The notes: generated by a model not told the origin, from the letters alone. A stretch of DNA of 64,000 bases from Pseudofabraea citricarpa (GCA_029641185.1 JAPWGK010000035.1:186001-250000); one strand, 5' to 3'; shown: positions 1-12,864, counted from the first letter of the stretch. Numbers and translations are program-made.

Positions 1-2815
1 AGGCAAATCTAGAGTCCGAAGATCCTGCGATGCAAAAGCTATTTCTGAACCTCCTGCAACGTTCAATTGCTTCCAAGTCCAAGAAATGCATCAGCTATCT
101 TTTACGCGAGATCAAATCGCTGGACGAGCCAGATGACATTAACCAAAGAAACTGTATTCATCGCCTAGTCATCTCAATCGGACGTGCAAAGACGGTTGAA
201 GCTGAAGGTGGTCATAAACCTAAATCTGTTGCATTTACAGAACCTGATAATCAACAATACATCACGCCAGCTTCGTCGCCTCCACCAGGCCCACGTCCTA
301 GCACACTGAAGGAGAAGCTCCTGAGCAAAGATGATGAGCATGTCAAGATGCTTCTATATGTTCTCGACCGACTTGAACTACATCAAAGACAAGCACTTGA
401 GGCACGAGATAGCTATGGAAGATTGCCTCTACATTATGCAGCCCAATTTGGCTTCGTTGTCATTTGTCAAATTGTCATGGAACACATGCAGAATTGGGGT
501 CTATTCAATGTTGAGAACGGAATTGATGCACCAGAGTGGCAAGACAGTGAAGGAATGGCTCCTATACATCTGAGTGTTATTGGTGGACATCTCCACACCA
601 CACGAGCTCTACTGGAGGGAGAGAATTGGCAAGGCCTCAATGACCACAAAGCTGCAATGAGACGAAATATCACCAAATCCAGCGCTGTACTTGCTTTGGC
701 AACAAAATCAAACTTTACAGCGATCGTCAAACTTCTCGTTGATGCTGGTGTAAATATCAACTGGCAAGATGAGACTGGCGAGACAGCTCTGCACATAGCT
801 GCACGATTCGGACATGAAACATGCGCCAGGATCTTGATTGACGGCACCGAGGATCAGAAAGCCAACCTTGAACTTGCTGAGAAGTCTTTTGCATGGACAC
901 CACTTCATGTAGCCTGTGTCGATGGCCACGCGAGGATTGTCGAGCTCCTGATTGCCGCTGGTGCTGAGGTTAGTAGATCAGACGCTTCTGGTTGGACCGG
1001 CAAAGAGCATGCTGCTTTGAGAGGCCATATGGCTATCGCCGCAAGATTAGCTGAGGCCACGCTCGAAGATGCAAGCTCTGGGTCCGAGACTTCTTTCAGC
1101 AGCACACCAGAGACTCCTCCGGTGGAATCCACTACCATCTCATCCGTGGAAGCGCTTCACTCACAGACTGCGCCTGCTAAGACCATCGAAGCTGTGAAAT
1201 CATTTGGCCATCGATATCTTACAAATGAAACCATGATCTTAGTCAGTTTGGGTTCAATGGATATGCGAAAGGATGCTCCTGCTGTCAAGCTTGATAGAAT
1301 TCCCTTGGCAGAAGCTCACTCTACCCAACTCGACACGGCATTATCTGTCGTGGTATCTGCAACAGGGGCTCAAGGCGAACCGACAATTATCGATCTTCCT
1401 GTCCAGGATAATATCTCAACAGAGCCGATCGTTTTCACCACTACAGATGCCTCTAAAGTCAAGCTTCTATTCGATATTGTGCCTACCTATGCAGGTAGCC
1501 AGGAACGCAAAGTAGCCAGAGGTGTTGCAGTCCTGTCTAGTGTCAAGCCTACAATCGGTGTTAAGCGAATGAACCTTCAGGGTGATCTCAGTGTTCCCAT
1601 TGTGGCTGCATCAACACTTGAAGTAATTGGATGTGTCAACTTCAATTTCCTTATCATTACTCCATTCTCGCATCCAAACATGGGCATCACAGAAAAGAAG
1701 ACTTACTGGAAAGAGCTTTCATCACCTATGGTTATTGGCCACCGTGGTCTGGGCAAGAACCAAACATCTAACAAGTCCCTCCAACTAGGCGAAAATACTC
1801 TGCAGTCCTTTATCGCTGCTGCAAATCTTGGAGCCAATTATGTCGAGTTTGATGTACAACTGACTAAGGATCATGTCCCGGTTATCTATCACGATTTCCT
1901 TGTCAGCGAGACAGGAATTGACGCTCCAGTTCATACACTTACTTTGGAGCAATTCCTTCACGTCAACGAGACTCCTCGAGGCTCCAGGCCTCCATCGCCT
2001 CCTCACCCAGAAAGCCGACAAGCTCAAGTTGTTCGAGGTATGGATCGTCAACGTTCGTTATCTATGGGCCATGTTATGCCTGAGCTAGATATGGCCGAGC
2101 GTATGAAGCATACACGAGATTTCAAAGCCAAAGGATACAAAGGCAATTCACGTGGTAACTTCATTCAAGCACCATTCACTACACTCGAAGAAATGTTCAA
2201 AAAGCTTCCTGAAAACGTAGGCTTCAATGTGGAGATGAAGTATCCGATGTTGTACGAATCGGAACAAGAAGAAATGGACACTTACGCAGTTGAACTCAAC
2301 AGTTTCGTTGATACCGTCCTCAAGACTGTCTATGATCTTGGGAAGAAACGAAATATCATCTTCAGCAGCTTTAATCCTGATATTTGCCTCTTGCTCAGCT
2401 TCAAACAGCCCAGTATCCCAATCCTATTCTTGACCGATGCAGGTACATGTCAGGTTGGTGATGTTAGAGCAAGTAGTCTTCAGGAAGCTATCCGATTTGC
2501 AAGCCGCTGGAACTTGCTTGGTGTTGTTAGTGCAGCAGAGCCATTGGTTAACAGCCCTCGCTTGGTAAAGGTCGTGAAGGATAGTGGTTTGGTGTGTGTA
2601 AGTTATGGAGTGCTTAACAACGACCCTGTAAAGGTGCAGGTAAGTAATTTTCCAGCTGCTCTTTTGCCTGTCTAACAATATCTCAGGAACAAGTAAAACA
2701 AGGCATCGATGCTGTTATTGTGGACAATGTTCTAGCTATTCGTAAGGGCCTTACCAACAGCGAAGGGAAAGCCAAGGGTGCCATGGCTCCTTGGAAAGGA
2801 CCAATCGACATTTAG
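1..2815 (+). CDS. nuc-2: PHO81/NUC-2-like ankyrin-GDPD phosphate regulator (5' truncated)
   Basis: The reading frame is open from the window edge (codons from base 3), so the N-terminus, where an SPX domain is expected in this family, lies outside. Exons are 1-2639 and 2687-2815; a 47-bp intron (gtaagt...tctcag) joins KVQ to EQVKQG and the protein ends in GPIDI. Counting from the Met at 30, ankyrin repeats cover roughly residues 110-350 (LPLHYAAQFG, TALHIAARFG, TPLHVACVDGH). A glycerophosphodiester phosphodiesterase-type domain follows from about residue 570: GHRG, GENTLQSF, VEFDVQLTKD, YHD and NVEMKYP carry the usual catalytic and metal-binding His/Arg/Glu/Asp residues, so the site looks intact. 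Family knowledge: Pho81/NUC-2 inhibits the Pho80-Pho85 cyclin-CDK under phosphate starvation, while Gde1 hydrolyses glycerophosphocholine. NUC-2 is preferred because of the region preceding the ankyrins, but Gde1 is not excluded without the N-terminus. Confidence 0.82.
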
Positions 2816-3148
2816 AATATTTGTTGTCGCAAACAATTGATTGATGATACTGCTTGGGGAGTAATGGGAAAAGTATAGACGATTCAACATGCAACAGCTA
2901 TGGGCAAAATTTATTCGCGATGGGCATGGGAATATTTGCATCTTGGTGTGCGTACATAGGCATCGTTTAGTGGTGGCATTGTGCTTTTTAAACAAATTCA
3001 TGGGCGAGACATACACAGAGATGAAACACAATCTTCTATCCACTTTAGCTTAATTTTCTTACATGTGAGATGGTGTTCAGCAATAATGAAATGCCATGCG
3101 GAAAGTGGTAGCTTCTGCCAAGTCATGTGCACGTGATTTGGCGTTGCA
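2816..3148. other. Intergenic, 3' UTR of nuc-2 / promoter of EME1
   Basis: About 330 bp between two same-strand genes. I see no convincing gene, RNA or repeat; short ORFs here lack codon-like character. Confidence 0.6.
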
Positions 3149-5228
3149 ATGTTCGCGTCACCTCCGCGTCCCTCGATAACTTCAATCAACATCTTCGGAT
3201 TTGAGGATCAATACCCATGCACAACTTGGGACAAAGCGAACATGCCTGTGGTGATTGATCTTCTTTCTAGCCCTGACCTACCAGTCTTAAAGGCAAAACC
3301 TGCGACCAAATCTGCATCGATTGCAAAAGCATTGGATTATAATGACAATAACGATGACGATGAATGGTTTCGTCTCTCTTCGGATGGCTTGAGTCTGCCG
3401 GTTGCGAAGCCCAAACAGAATGCCTCCATAGTTCAACCTCCGGCGTTGACAAAGCCTAAGTCCAGCGGCAATGATCCCTCGACATTGCAGCACAATGACT
3501 TTGTGTTCCTCTCAGACGATTTCGATACCACCGTGGTTTTCAGCGACCCATTTGCGACTGAGCTTCCTCCGCCCAAGAAACGACGAGTCTCTTCTTCTCC
3601 GCAGATGCCCCCTTCGAAGGCACCCAGGACGGGAGGTTATAAAAGATCAACGTCGAATATCGAGACTACTACGTCGCGCAGTTCAGCGGGCTTGAAGAAA
3701 TCAAAAACCATGGCTGCAGTGCTAGAATCGGACCCGATCGTCTTTACGAGCTCTCCGGACGTATTCGCAGAGGCGGCGAAAAAGAGGAAGGCAATTAGCA
3801 GGAATTATGAGGATGAGGACGATGAGGACGATGATGTTTTCGCAATCAATCCTAAGGGGAAGAATATCTCGCGTTCGAATGCGTCAAAGAGTCTCACAAC
3901 TGTCGAAATTGAGGACTCATCGGATTCTGATTTCCCAGATATTGGGGAAATAACTGTGGCGAATCTACGGAAAGGTGATGCCAGAGCTGCCGTTAAAAAG
4001 TATAATGCTGAAAAGACTGCCGGGAACAAACCGAAGGCGCAGACGAGCAAGTCAAAAGCCCCTAAGTTGTCAGAGGAAGAAAAACAAGCTGCCAAAAATG
4101 AGAAGCTCGCAGCTAAGGAAGCCGATAAAGAAAAGAAGCGTATAGCAAGGGAGGAGAAAGCTGCTGCGAAAGAAAGAGAAAAGGAATTCGCTAAAGCTAA
4201 TGTCCTTCTCACAGACAAGAAGAACTCCACACCTCAAATGATTGTTGATCTACCCTCGTGTTTGGATGTTAAACTGGGAAGCCATATCAGAGCTCTTCTG
4301 CAACCTGTCGGGGCTGAGCTTGCTGAATGGGAGAGTGAAACCTCCCTCATCAAATGGAGGCGGAAGGTCGAAGCGGTTTACGACGAGACAGCCGGACACT
4401 TTGTACTATGCCCTAAACACATCAAAAAGGAAATGCACATTATGTATGTGATGCAAGCCAAAGAGTTTGTATCCCTCGCCACCGGCCCTGAAGGCAAAGA
4501 TCTGGACGCACATGTTCTACGTCTAAAAGCGAAATATGATGGGTACACGATCATTTATCTGATTGAAGGTCTAACCCCATGGATGCGCAAGAATAAAGGA
4601 GTGAAGAATGCACAGTTTCAAGAAGCTGTTCGTAGTATAGGGCAGGAGGAAGACAGCACTCAACGCAAGAAACCAAAGAAACAGGCTAAGTATATAGATG
4701 AGGATCTGGTAGAAGATGCACTGCTTCGGTTACAAGTGGTCCATAATCCTCTAATCCATCATACGAATGCAGCTATCGAAACAGGTCAATGGGTTGTAGC
4801 ATTCACACAGCACATCTCCACGATCCCATATCGGTGAATCCCTCTTCTCCATTTCCTCCTTTCTGTCTCTCCCTCTCACTCTACCAAACTAACCTTTATC
4901 TCTCAGCAAACAAAAAGACGCCCTCGACACAACATTCAGTATGGAATCTGGCCAAGTCAAGACGGGCGAGGACGCCGCCGATACCTATCTCCGCATGCTC
5001 TCGGAACTCAAGATGATCACGGCGCCCGTGGCGCACGGCATCGCGGCCGAGTATCCTACAGTCCAGAAGCTCGTCACTGCTTTAAAGACGCAGGGCCCAC
5101 TGGTCCTCCAGGAGTGTAGGAAGACGGCCAACAAGGACGGCGCGCTGACAGACAAGAGGGTCGGACCGGCTATCAGTAAGAGGGTGCATAAGGTGTTTAC
5201 AGGGAGAGATCAGTGGGAGGCTGTTTAG
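3149..5228 (+). CDS. EME1: EME1/MMS4-type crossover junction endonuclease subunit (ERCC4 domain)
   Basis: Exons 3149-4833 and 4907-5228 (intron 73 bp, gtgaat...ctctcag, CTAAC branch) give 668 aa. Splicing joins HISTIPYR to KQKDALDTTFSMESGQ and continues with the conserved C-terminal helix-hairpin-helix region (AAEYPTVQKLV, ISKRVHKVF). The N-terminal half is acidic, Ser-rich and Lys-rich with a charged coiled stretch around residues 300-350; the ERCC4-like fold starts near residue 355 (MIVDLPSCLDVKLGSHIRALL). Family knowledge: Eme1 is the non-catalytic partner of Mus81, and the dimer cleaves branched DNA at stalled forks and in recombination. The first ATG is at 3149, but an in-frame ATG at 3242 begins MPVVIDLLSS, which resembles usual Eme1 N-termini and may be the true start. 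A 3' exon of this kind could easily be missed because it carries its own internal Met. Confidence 0.88.
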
Positions 5229-5603
5229 TGATACGAGGGAGGTCTTTTAAAGGGAGCTTGTGAGTTTATGTATATCTGCATTCTTGGTTCGGTTTTGTTA
5301 TGATGGTGGAGGAGGGTGTGTTAGTATATATGTACGTGTGTGTTTCAGTTTGTTATGAGTATGGATGAATAAGTAGACGGCTTTTAGGACTTTTGGGGGT
5401 TAGACTATAGGTTTTAATTGCACGAGTCAATTCGTGATGACAGAGGAGGTATGCATATTCTCTATTTTTTGTGACTTTCGTGTCGGTACTTCAGCACGTG
5501 GTGTAGGTAATCCTCAGGTAATCCACAGAGTTCAGTTCCATGCACTCACTGGCCGACCAACCAAGTTCCTTCTCTTGCAACTTCACAACTCACATCTCAA
5601 TGC
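5229..5603. other. Intergenic, convergent 3' region
   Basis: T-rich 3' UTR of EME1 followed by the presumed 3' side of the minus-strand gene at 5.6-6.1 kb. No gene or repeat seen. Confidence 0.5.
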
Positions 5604-6074
5604 TCAAATCTCAAACAATCCGGCATTGAACTCATTCCCATCCATATTTCCATCCTCTCCCTCATTCATCCACCGCTTGCCCTTGCCTTTCCCCTTCTTC
5701 TTCATCAATCTCCTCCTCTCCCGAACCTCCTTGTGCATCATCTGCTTCTCTCTCATCCTCCTCTGCCGTCGCCACTGGCACAGAAACAACTGATCACACA
5801 GACATCCCCAGATGACGTTCCGTAACCCGAGACAATTCGGATCTCGCTCCAGCATCCCGCTCCTGTCATTGCTGAGCCCTTGAAGGGGTGGCAGGTCGAC
5901 GTCCGGTGCCAGCGGGAAGGTGATTGTTGTCGGTAGTCCAAAGAGGTTGTTGGGAGCTGGGGTGTTTGCCGGTACAGGTGGTGGTGAAAGTGGTTGGGAT
6001 TGGGCGATGATTCGGGCGTCTCGTGGTGAGAAGGGGGATTTCACGCCCGTTTTGATGGAGAATGTGAAAGACAT
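5604..6074 (-). CDS. Small protein of unknown function, gene model uncertain
   Basis: A 156-codon minus-strand frame starts MSFTFSIKTGVKSPFSPRD and has a Pro-rich N-terminus and a Lys/Arg-rich end. The second half may not be the true frame: shifting by two bases near 5765 gives a strongly acidic, more natural-looking tail (from ATAEEDEREADDAQ to a stop at 5662), which suggests an intron of about 40-60 bp somewhere around 5770-5850 that I could not place cleanly. It follows the Rpr2/Snm1-like gene on the same strand. I do not recognise a family; nuclear localisation is only a guess from composition. Confidence 0.4.
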   Translation of the reverse strand: MSFTFSIKTGVKSPFSPRDARIIAQSQPLSPPPVPANTPAPNNLFGLPTTITFPLAPDVDLPPLQGLSNDRSGMLERDPNCLGLRNVIWGCLCDQLFLCQWRRQRRMREKQMMHKEVRERRRLMKKKGKGKGKRWMNEGEDGNMDGNEFNAGLFEI

Positions 6075-6313
6075 TTTGTTTTTCTCTCTCTTGAGGGAGG
6101 TTGTTTCCCTGGGTGCATTGGTCTGCCTTGCTTGGGTGGTTGGTGGTTAAGTTTGATATGTAAAATCAATCAGGTTGAATCCGAATCCAAATGATAGTGG
6201 TCTCGTATCTCAGAAGCCTGGAAAGTTTAGTAGTCTTTCTGCCGAAGAGAAAGAGTAGTTTTTGTTTGGTTGGTTTAATGTGGCTTCATAAACGTAATGC
6301 GCGTGTGGAAAGT

Positions 6314-6928
6314 TCAAGATTTCTTCATGAGATCCATCAGATCCAATCCGAATCCACCAGCTGAGGAAGACGACTCCGCGGCTTTCGCACGTTGCAGGAG
6401 AGCAGAGAGACCGGATTTTGGTTTGCTTGGGTTACGTTGTCTTTTAGGTTTAGGTGCTGGTCCTCCTGTCGCAGAGGAAGAAGATGAAGGTTGCGGATTC
6501 GACGATGTGCTAGGTAGAGATGCAATAGGAGCTTTCTCTTTCGCGCCTGTAGAGATACAGCGCCTGGGAGGTTTGACATCCAATGCGAAGCGCGTCTGTC
6601 TTGAACATACTCTACAGTTATAGACCATCGCTCTTGCCTTGACCTCTCTCTTTCCGCTCTTGCTCTTCCCCTTCTTTCGCCGCTGCCGCTGCTGTTCTAT
6701 GCTGATGAGCGGGCTTTGTGTGTCGCTGTCGGGCTTATGGAATATTGTTCCGCATGCTTGACAGACTTGGGATTTTTGTGCATTTCTCGGAGGCGCCAGA
6801 GAGTGTGTGAATTGGAGTGCGTTATGCGATTGTAGAAGGTATCGCGATGTGCTTGGTGCGCTCGTGCTGAGGAGGTATGCAGATGATTGGAGGTACTGGA
6901 GCCGTACTGCTAGGTCCGGTGAAGCCAT
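6314..6928 (-). CDS. RNase P/MRP subunit of the Rpr2/Rpp21/Snm1 family
   Basis: Single-exon 204-aa protein starting MASPDLAVRLQYLQSSAYLL. A helical N-terminus is followed by a zinc-ribbon-like pair of CxxC motifs (C56/C59 in VCQACG and C105/C108 in NCRVCS) separated by a basic stretch, the hallmark of Rpr2/Rpp21/Snm1 proteins. The C-terminal 70 residues are Ser/Pro/Lys-rich and end LDLMDLMKKS. Family knowledge: these subunits belong to the RNase P or RNase MRP ribonucleoproteins that process pre-tRNA and pre-rRNA; the long Ser-rich tail is more Snm1-like than Rpr2-like, but I cannot decide. The start at 6928 is the first in-frame ATG. It is divergent from DBR1 with a roughly 320-bp shared upstream region. 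Confidence 0.75.
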   Translation of the reverse strand: MASPDLAVRLQYLQSSAYLLSTSAPSTSRYLLQSHNALQFTHSLAPPRNAQKSQVCQACGTIFHKPDSDTQSPLISIEQQRQRRKKGKSKSGKREVKARAMVYNCRVCSRQTRFALDVKPPRRCISTGAKEKAPIASLPSTSSNPQPSSSSSATGGPAPKPKRQRNPSKPKSGLSALLQRAKAAESSSSAGGFGLDLMDLMKKS

Positions 6929-7246
6929 GGCCTTCCTGTCTTTCCCTTTGGCTTTTGGCTGGAACCGTTAAATGCTGGTGTGTGGAACACCTCGAGTGCG
7001 CAAGGAGAGGTTGTGGTGGTGGTTGTGACTGGTGACGTTGCGCGAGGCTGAGAAAAAGAATTTAAAGCCGGACGCGTGAGCTCCTCCGCTCTTCTTCACG
7101 CGACAAATTTTGGTGAGTCTGCACCGAAACAATTGCTTCGTGCAGGACGTCTTACCTTTCCATTCTGAGCTCTACTGGGCCAATGGAATTATTTTAGTTC
7201 TTGATATTTCCCTCCCCAGAACATCCGTCACGCTTCCTGCCCCACC
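6929..7246. promoter_or_regulatory. Divergent intergenic promoter region (Rpr2/Snm1-like gene and DBR1)
   Basis: About 320 bp between two diverging start codons of two RNA-processing genes; no clear TATA box. No other gene seen. Confidence 0.45.
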
Positions 7247-8967
7247 ATGGACCCCTCATTGAGTGAAGTTAATGGCCTACGAATAGCTGTAGAAGGCTGT
7301 GTATGTTTTTCATTCCCTAGTAACCCTCATGTCACTAACTGCAGATAGGGCCATGGTACGTTGAATGCTATCTATGCTTCGGTGGGGAAAGCATGCGAAA
7401 CACGGCAATGGGACGGTGTAGACCTCTTAATCATAGGAGGTGATTTTCAGGTATATCCCAGGTATACTACCACGCCACAAAGAAGTTCTGACAGTCCCAG
7501 GCAGTGCGCAATGCTTCTGACTTGACCGTCATGTCCTGCCCAGTCAAATTCCGAGCCATTGGAGATTTCCACGCCTATTACAGCGGAGCCGCCAAAGCAC
7601 CCTACCTCACTATCTTCGTAGGAGGCAACCATGAAGCAAGCAGCCACATGTGGGAACTGTACTATGGCGGATGGGCAGCGCCTAACATCTTCTACATGGG
7701 AGCAGCAAATGTGGTTCGATTAGGAGGGGTACGGATTGCCGGCATGTCAGGCATTTGGAAGGGTTATAATTACAAGAAGCATCATCATGAACGACTGCCA
7801 TATAACCAGGATAATGTCAAATCTATCTATCATATCCGAGAGCTGGATGTGAGGAAGTTGCTACAGCTACGAAGCCAAGTGGATATTGCTATCAGTCATG
7901 ATTGGCCACGCGCTATTGAGAAGTCTGGTGATGAGAGACAACTCTATAGGATGAAACCGGATTTTGAGAAGGAATCGCACGAAGGTACTCTTGGAAGCAT
8001 GGCTGCGGCTTATGTTATGGATCGGCTGCGACCTCCCTATTGGTTTGCTGCTCATCTACATTGCAAGTTTGCTGCTACCAAGGTTTATGAGGATGAGCCA
8101 GTACAGGTTGAGCAAGCCAATGGATCGAAGGATGAAGCAGTGGTAGTGGAGAAGATCGAAGCTCCAGCTGCAAATGCGGATGAGATTGATCTCGATATGG
8201 ATGACGATGACGAAGTAGTAGTACCCACGAATGGGACTTCAGTTGCGGAGAAGAAAGAGGATATAATAGCTATGGAGTCATCAGTGCCATCGGAGCTGCG
8301 AGCTCAATTACCAGCAGCATTTCAAAGACCGGCCCCGGGGTTTCAAACTCAAGCAGGACAACCTACACCTCCCGAAGTCACAAATAAGACCGTTCGTTTC
8401 TTGGCATTGGATAAATGTCTACCAGGTCGCAAATTCTTACAGCTTCTCGAAGTTCAACCGCATTCTACTAAACCCTCATCTTCAAATGCACCCAGACCGA
8501 AACTTAAGCTCGAATACGATCCAGAATGGCTAGCTATTACACGAGTATTTGCAGACGAACTCATCTTGGGAAACAAGCATGCCGCACCGTCGCCCGACCT
8601 AGGAGAAGCACACTACCGACCGTTGATCGAAGAGTCTCAGAACTGGGTTCAGGAAAACATTTTTGTGCCGGGAAAACTTGAAATCCCTGAAAATTTCGAA
8701 ATCACGGCTCCGGAATTCCAAATCGGGATGCCGGAAATTGTCAACGAGGGGCCGAAAGAATACACCAACCCCCAAACTGCACGGTTCTGTGAGCTGGTGG
8801 GTATCGAGAACAAATTTCATGCGACGGAGGAGGAAAGAGGGTTGAGGATGCAAAAGGGTCCTGATCCCGAAGAACCGAGACGCGATGGAGGAGGGAGAGG
8901 GAGAGGACGGGGTGGAAGAGGCGGCGGTGGGAGGGGGCGAGGTGGTAGAGGCAGAGGAAGGTGGTGA
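7247..8967 (+). CDS. DBR1: RNA lariat debranching enzyme
   Basis: Three exons: 7247-7300, 7349-7450 and 7501-8967 (introns 48 and 50 bp), giving 540 aa. The first intron accepts at gatag (7348), which is needed to restore GHGTLNAIY. Metallophosphoesterase motifs: VEGCGHG (Cys in the first metal position, as in Dbr1), IIGGDFQ, FVGGNHEAS, SHDWP and AAHLHCKF. Next come the family-specific YYGGWAAPN and the C-terminal DBR1 domain (LALDKCLPGRKFLQ, LEYDPEWLAI). The tail from about residue 510 is an RGG/GR-rich run typical of RNA-binding extensions. Family knowledge: Dbr1 hydrolyses the 2'-5' bond of excised intron lariats in the nucleus. The start ATG at 7247 leaves a short lead before LRIAVEGC, which is normally close to the N-terminus. 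Confidence 0.95.
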
Positions 8968-10430
8968 GAAGAAATGTTTGATTGATCTCTTTCTGATGGA
9001 GCGAAAAGGAATGATAAAAGGAATGATTTTACGTGTATATGATACCCTGAGAAAAGAAAGGTCTTCAAACAGAGCATCAGTTGTGATTCTTTATTTCCTT
9101 GTCAACTACCTCTTGAAATAAGCACGCTGTCTATTGCGAGTACAACTTCAAAGAGTATAAATTCAGAGGGCAAAGATAAAGTAAAATGAAACAAGAGCTA
9201 GCGAGAAGAAACACTTACTGGTATGTATAGCTATCATATCTATAAGAATACTTGTAGGAATCAAGATATCCAGGTTATGTGTGTAAAGAACTCATCAGGA
9301 CTTGTAACTTTACGATTTATAAGAAAAACTTTTAATATACCTACCTACCTACATCGTTGCTCTAATACTCAGCTGGAGTCCTTAGAGTGCACGCCTGCCT
9401 TGATATAATCGGGCTAGCCTAGCCGTAGGATCTCTAAATATATGTTGGATAGAAGAATGAAAGCACCTGGTAACTACCAGAAAGTTTGAAACACTATGTA
9501 GAGAGAAGAGTATAGGTCTGTTGTGGCTGGCTCATCAGCAGCCGTCGAAACGTCGAACTGAATTAGGAGCCCGAGACAGTAAGAAGCCTTCCATTAGGAA
9601 TGTAGCTATTATGAGGACTCGATGCTTTAAAGCAATAGACCATCCCTTTTCGGCTTGGTTTTGCGGAATGTTTTTGCTTGGCTCTTGCAATAACTCGTGC
9701 TTGATATTGACTAGCTTGTGAGAAACTTCTGGAAAATATGGCACATCTATAGGTAGCTGTCACACGATGCCTTCAAACATCAGATTTGGTACATGGAGGG
9801 TCCTTACGCTGCTGATCTCTTGTTTCGCAGATGCTATGGGCTATAGTCGAACCAAAACTTTGCGAGGGATCCTTTTGGTCGTGTGACATATATTGCAATA
9901 CACTTCAAGAGCTTAAATAAACACCTCGTTCCTTCGCTAATAGTTGCGATTTGGTCTGAAACCCCAGTCTACTGAATGGAGGAGATTAGTAAGGAACTGA
10001 CAGTATTTGAATTCCACCTCTGTGAAGAGACAGTATTATCAAAGATACCTTTAGACTCGAAGCGTTCTTCGTTGATTCAGCAAGAACCGTCTTCATTACA
10101 TCTCATATCTCGAAGTCTAGATTCAGAGAAGTAAAGAAATCTTAAATTAGTGTTGAGAACTTACGGGATACTGGGAACTATACCCTGCTGGGACACTACG
10201 TTGAGACCCGTTCGCAATCTCCACAATCCATATCTTAATGCAGGTATTCTCATACTATTGGTAGCAAATTAGCAATTCTAATCCGTACTCCCAAGACAGA
10301 GATTATTTCGAGTTCACTTGCTATCGGAGGCCAGAAACACAATTTGGATTCCTTTATTCCTAGAAATTTCTGCGCTGTCGGAAGGACGTTCATAGCATTC
10401 TAGGTTCTTTAGGAGCACTATATGTATAGT

Positions 10431-10620
10431 ATGCCTCGATGACCGAACTCGACCGAGAAAATATCGTCCTAGGCTTCAAAGCCGCGAAATTTGCTCTCCA
10501 AGAAATTGAATGTCATCGATGAGAGATTGGTATCAAGAGCAATAGTGGGTACAATGTCATCTCCATCTACATCTCTGACGAAGGTAATACCCAGACGTAC
10601 AGCTCGTTACACCAAGATAA
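10431..10620 (-). pseudogene. Stop-interrupted coding relic, family unknown
   Basis: Reading the minus strand from 10600 down to 10431 gives a protein-like stretch (ITFVRDVDGDDIVPTIALD, then SSMTFNFLESKFRGFEA) interrupted by TAG at 10469-10471 and preceded by TAA at 10607-10609. Both stops fit CAG/CAA-to-TAG/TAA changes, the direction repeat-induced point mutation produces. No family was recognised and no intact copy is present in the window. Confidence 0.3.
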
Positions 10621-12853
10621 GTTAAGCGACAAGCGAACCTCAATACCCAGTATGCTAGTTTCACAATACATCTCTATTTTGGCTGCATTGCTGAGTATTT
10701 CAAGAATTTTGGAGTTTAAAATGAAACTTTGAAAGAGAGTGTTCTTCGGATCAGCAAAAAAAAGGGTCTATGTTGAATTGGTCAGCACTTCCATACACGC
10801 ACGAGCTCGCTAAATTTCGAAATCTTTGTACACATGGACTGGAATTTGACAGCATATAGTTTCTTCTATTCTAACTATTCTATAGTTCTGCAGCTCCCTG
10901 GATCGATTTTCTTGCAGAATTATACAACCAAACAGCCTATTTCTAAAGCTCCCGTGCCCATCCCAAATATAGCCATGAATGGAAAACACAAAGATAATAA
11001 ATTCTGGAATAGTGAACTCTGGAAAATTCATGCCAAAGACAACCCCCTAATAAATGGAGGGAATAAACATATGGGCAAGGAATGTGGAAACTCCAAAGCT
11101 TTCGGCCCATGCTAATTCACCCCTCGAGTCCAGGATATTGGTAGTTGCCATCTCGATAGCTCCTGTATTATAACATAGGTTTCAAGTCATATCAGTCTTG
11201 TAAAATCATTCTGAAGAAACTTTCTCGGCACTACTGCTGCACTTTCTCATACTGAGAGCTTACGTTCTCGTTCTCCCAGGACATTGTTTCTGGCCATAAA
11301 AGCCTTCCTTGCATTAGGACACGAAATCTCGAGTACCAGGTCTCAACCGCCACAGGAGAAGGAGGATACCAGCGGTTAAATTAATGGAGAAAGTCATTCC
11401 TTGCTATTTTAGGCCCTTGTCGTAGATTTGCCCTGCTTACTGGGCCTCTATAGAGCATGTGACCATGAACATTCCAGCTGAAAGCCTTCTCCAGCAAAAA
11501 TGAGGGAATATCTTGCTACACGTAGGTCAGTTCCTTGGTGTGATACATCAGGCCAGCTATACACTAGAACCGAATCAGCATTTCACGACCACACTCACCA
11601 ATTGACTGGTCGTAAATGGATATCAGGCCAAAGTACGAAGGAAATTTTACTTTTTCCCAAACTGGGCAAGAATTGCATCATACTTAGTGATGGACTGGCC
11701 ATGATTTAAAACTAGGTCGTGAGAATTGCAGTGTCATACTCCTGCTAGCTAATCAAACCAATGCTATAACTAATAGTAACGAAACCTACCGGTACATCCA
11801 ACCAGGTAATCTAGATGTTCAGACTCATACACCTTCGCAGCTTCGGCACTAGTGTCTTCTTTCTTGCACGAGATTCAACCAATCATTCATGAGGAATGTA
11901 CCACGTTTTTTCAATTGAATAGATTTACGGCTAAATTCGAACTGGCCACTGTATCATGTTCGGATTAAAGTTATAGTTTGAAAATTTACACTGCTTAATA
12001 GGGTGCTGTAGTAACTCCATCACTAGGAAAAGGCGGCGGAGGCAGTTTCAGTAGTATTTTTTTTAGCGTTACATGCAATTATTTTTTCAATATAGCAGTA
12101 AACTGTTAGATTGTGAATGCAATATGGGAGGTTTCTTGCCTGAAGGAATACAGGTTAAACAGCTATCCTCGCTATCAAGTAAAATATCGTATAACAAGTT
12201 GAATTTATCGATTTTGAGCCAAGCGAAGATCATTTTGTTTTTTTCACGTTTGAATATTCTTTCCCCCTCTGCAATTTCTTCTTCGTGCTTCTGCTTTTGA
12301 CTTTCTGCCCCTCGTCTCTGTGGTGTTATAATAATTGGGCCCTAAGAAAGAGACTTTGTGTCTAGTTTTGGCTTAGCTTGGGTTAAGTGAGGCTAGATAC
12401 GTTACTGGTCGGCTAACTTTTAGATTCATACTGCACATTGTGAGGAACGGATGTATTAGTAAAATTAAAAGTGGAGGGGTTTCTGGGTTTTGAGTGTTTC
12501 AGTAGGCAAAATGAATATGCGTTAATTGTTCACTGCAGCGAAGGACGGGGTGGTTTTTAGTAAGATGTCAAGGTTGTTATTAGAAGCGAGGCGGAAATAG
12601 TTTAGGTTTTCCTTTTCTCTTCATTATTTGTAGGTTTACTTTTTGGGCACTATAATATAGTAAGAATATCTGATCTATGTGATCCAATCGCAGTGCCACG
12701 GGGTGGTGGTAGCAGTGCCTGATCTTTTTCAGGTTGTGATTTTATGGCACGCCTAAACTTTTGCTAAGGTATCACAAACCAGGAAGGTGTTAGGGCTTGT
12801 CTTCTGAACTAATCGTGTTAGTGCCGCTAACTAGGACATAGACCTAGGAAAGC

Positions 12854-12864
12854 ACATATAAATA
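12854..12864 (+). promoter_or_regulatory. TATA box of the repeat-protein gene
   Basis: CATATAAATAT lies about 140 bp upstream of the ATG at 13000 and is followed by a CA/CT-rich leader, an arrangement typical of strongly expressed fungal genes. Confidence 0.5.

Noticed and set aside
3805..4230. 141-codon minus-strand ORF rich in Ser/Ala/Phe
   Set aside because: Antisense shadow of the Lys/Glu/Ala-rich segment of EME1.
10834..11115. 93-codon ORF with protein-like composition
   Set aside because: Lies in the degraded region; the opposite strand reads equally well with stops, so neither frame is supported as a live gene.
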